Source: Mediterraneibacter catenae
GTDB taxonomy: Bacteria > Bacillota > Clostridia > Lachnospirales > Lachnospiraceae
Assembly: GCF_008691045.1 (NCBI RefSeq)
Contig: NZ_VMSO01000001.1
Span: forward strand, 1 to 64,000
DNA: 64,000 bases
Direction of reading: 5' to 3'
The notes under the pieces were generated by a model. The model was not told the DNA's origin, searched no databases, and was given only the letters and a program-made list of their open reading frames with translations. Numbering within the stretch: position 1 is the stretch's first letter; the number at the start of each line of letters is the position of its first letter. Below, piece by piece: positions 63,309 through 64,000 of the stretch. The position numbers and the translations under genes were made by a program.

Positions 63309-64000
63309 TTAATATATAAGCTCTATACCATATTCGTTGCAGTAATCGACCCATTCGTCGTCTGGTTTTCTATCCGTAACAAGATAGTTCACACGTTTCA
63401 GATCAATCAGATTGACAAACGCCGACTGTCCGAACTTAGAATAATCTGCCAGAAGAGCCACTTCTTCCGCCTGGGCAAGCATAGCCTTTTTGATCTCCGC
63501 CTCGCTCTCATTGGAATCCAGGACGCCTTTTTCGATACTCAGGCCCTTGCAGCTGATCAGCGCAAGATCTACATTATACTTTTCAACATTGGTCTTTGCC
63601 AGCTGACCCTGAAGAGACAGAGCCTTTTTGTTAAATTCCCCGCCCGTGGAAATAATATTAAAGGGCGATTGCTGAAATTCCCGAAATACTTCTGTGGAAT
63701 TTGTCACGATCGTAATCTCCTGAGACTCTGGGATAATCTTCAATGCCTCTACCACTGTCGTGCTGGAATCTGCAATAATCGTGCTCTTTCCCTCTAGAAG
63801 TCTCGCTGTCTTCCTGGCAATTTCCTGTTTTTCTCTCAGATGTCTGCTCAACCTCCTGTAAAAATGGATGCCTTCTTTCTGGGCGCCCTCATTCCAGATA
63901 GCGCCGCCGTGTATCCTTGTCAGAATTCCTTCAGTCTCGAGCTTATCCAGATCTCTTCGAATAGTTTCTTCCGTCACCCGGCATATTCTGCTCAGATCAC
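63309..64000 (-). CDS. DeoR/GlpR-family transcriptional regulator (5' end outside window)
   Basis: This is a sugar-phosphate-responsive repressor, cut by the window edge so that about 20-25 N-terminal residues are missing. What remains of the helix-turn-helix reads VTEETIRRDLDKLE, followed by the DeoR linker GILTRIHGGAIW and the DeoRC sensor domain (IADSSTTVVEAL, VTNSTEVFREF, ISTGGEFNKKALSLQG, LLADYSKFGQSAFV). The frame stays open to the edge. It probably regulates an adjacent sugar operon outside the window. The downstream symporter has its own promoter. Confidence 0.93.
   Translation of the reverse strand, partial: DLSRICRVTEETIRRDLDKLETEGILTRIHGGAIWNEGAQKEGIHFYRRLSRHLREKQEIARKTARLLEGKSTIIADSSTTVVEALKIIPESQEITIVTNSTEVFREFQQSPFNIISTGGEFNKKALSLQGQLAKTNVEKYNVDLALISCKGLSIEKGVLDSNESEAEIKKAMLAQAEEVALLADYSKFGQSAFVNLIDLKRVNYLVTDRKPDDEWVDYCNEYGIELIY

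Overview
The window reads as chromosomal DNA of a spore-forming Clostridia, most likely a gut Lachnospiraceae (Dorea / Mediterraneibacter / Clostridium scindens-like). The pointers are an intact sporulation sigma factor G, Firmicutes-type class III fructose bisphosphatase, long-form HPF, strong AGGAGG ribosome sites, several DUF families (DUF5662, DUF5716, DUF5717, DUF1292) that I recall mainly from Lachnospiraceae, and moderate GC. Genus placement is inference. No rRNA, tRNA, CRISPR array, insertion sequence or phage gene was seen. Most genes lie on the minus strand.

Layout. 1-5.2 kb: nucleoside-type BMP ABC transporter (lipoprotein, double ATPase, two permeases). 5.3-8.4 kb: copper efflux operon csoR-copA, with a CopZ-like domain fused to CopA behind an internal ribosome site. 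8.4-10.8 kb: Spx/ArsC-like protein, flavodiiron protein and a short cytidylate-kinase-like protein. 10.8-16.1 kb: PrsA-like foldase, mfd, pth. 16.3-21 kb: membrane-anchored FMN_bind-like protein, small acidic protein plus HAD phosphatase, sigG, beta-CASP hydrolase, histidine phosphatase. 21-25 kb: luxS, then on the other strand an operon of an orphan sugar-type binding lipoprotein, an alpha-amylase-fold protein that has lost its catalytic residues, and a DUF5662 protein. 25-30.6 kb: DUF1292 protein, UvrD-like helicase, gltX, a sirtuin-like protein lacking its catalytic residues, and a secreted leucine-rich-repeat protein. 30.7-33.7 kb: purB, purF. 33.8-36.3 kb: polar amino-acid ABC transporter. 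36.3-41.7 kb: three-gene operon of unknown function (giant DUF5717 protein, Hsp70/actin-fold DUF5716 protein, TPR protein). 41.8-46.1 kb: GNAT, homoserine dehydrogenase with a phosphoglycerate-mutase-like probable homoserine kinase, and prfB with its +1 frameshift. 46.2-54.6 kb: secA, eukaryotic-type hisA, an Asp-rich lipoprotein, a short SigA-like sigma factor, fbp, dapB, and a tandem-OB SSB-like protein. 54.8-61.5 kb, plus strand: typA, a PsiE-like membrane protein, hpf and a class A PBP, with yigZ on the minus strand between them. 61.5-64 kb: dicarboxylate/amino-acid symporter and a DeoR-type regulator cut by the window edge.

Most of the window is housekeeping. The least explained part is the 36.3-41.7 kb operon. 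It pairs an actin/Hsp70-fold protein with altered nucleotide-loop residues with a 1097-residue solenoid and a TPR protein, under one promoter. Other points of interest are two catalytically dead enzyme homologues (GH13 and sirtuin), the likely dual product of copA, the eukaryote-type HisA, and a recurring arrangement in which the terminator of one operon overlaps the promoter of the next.
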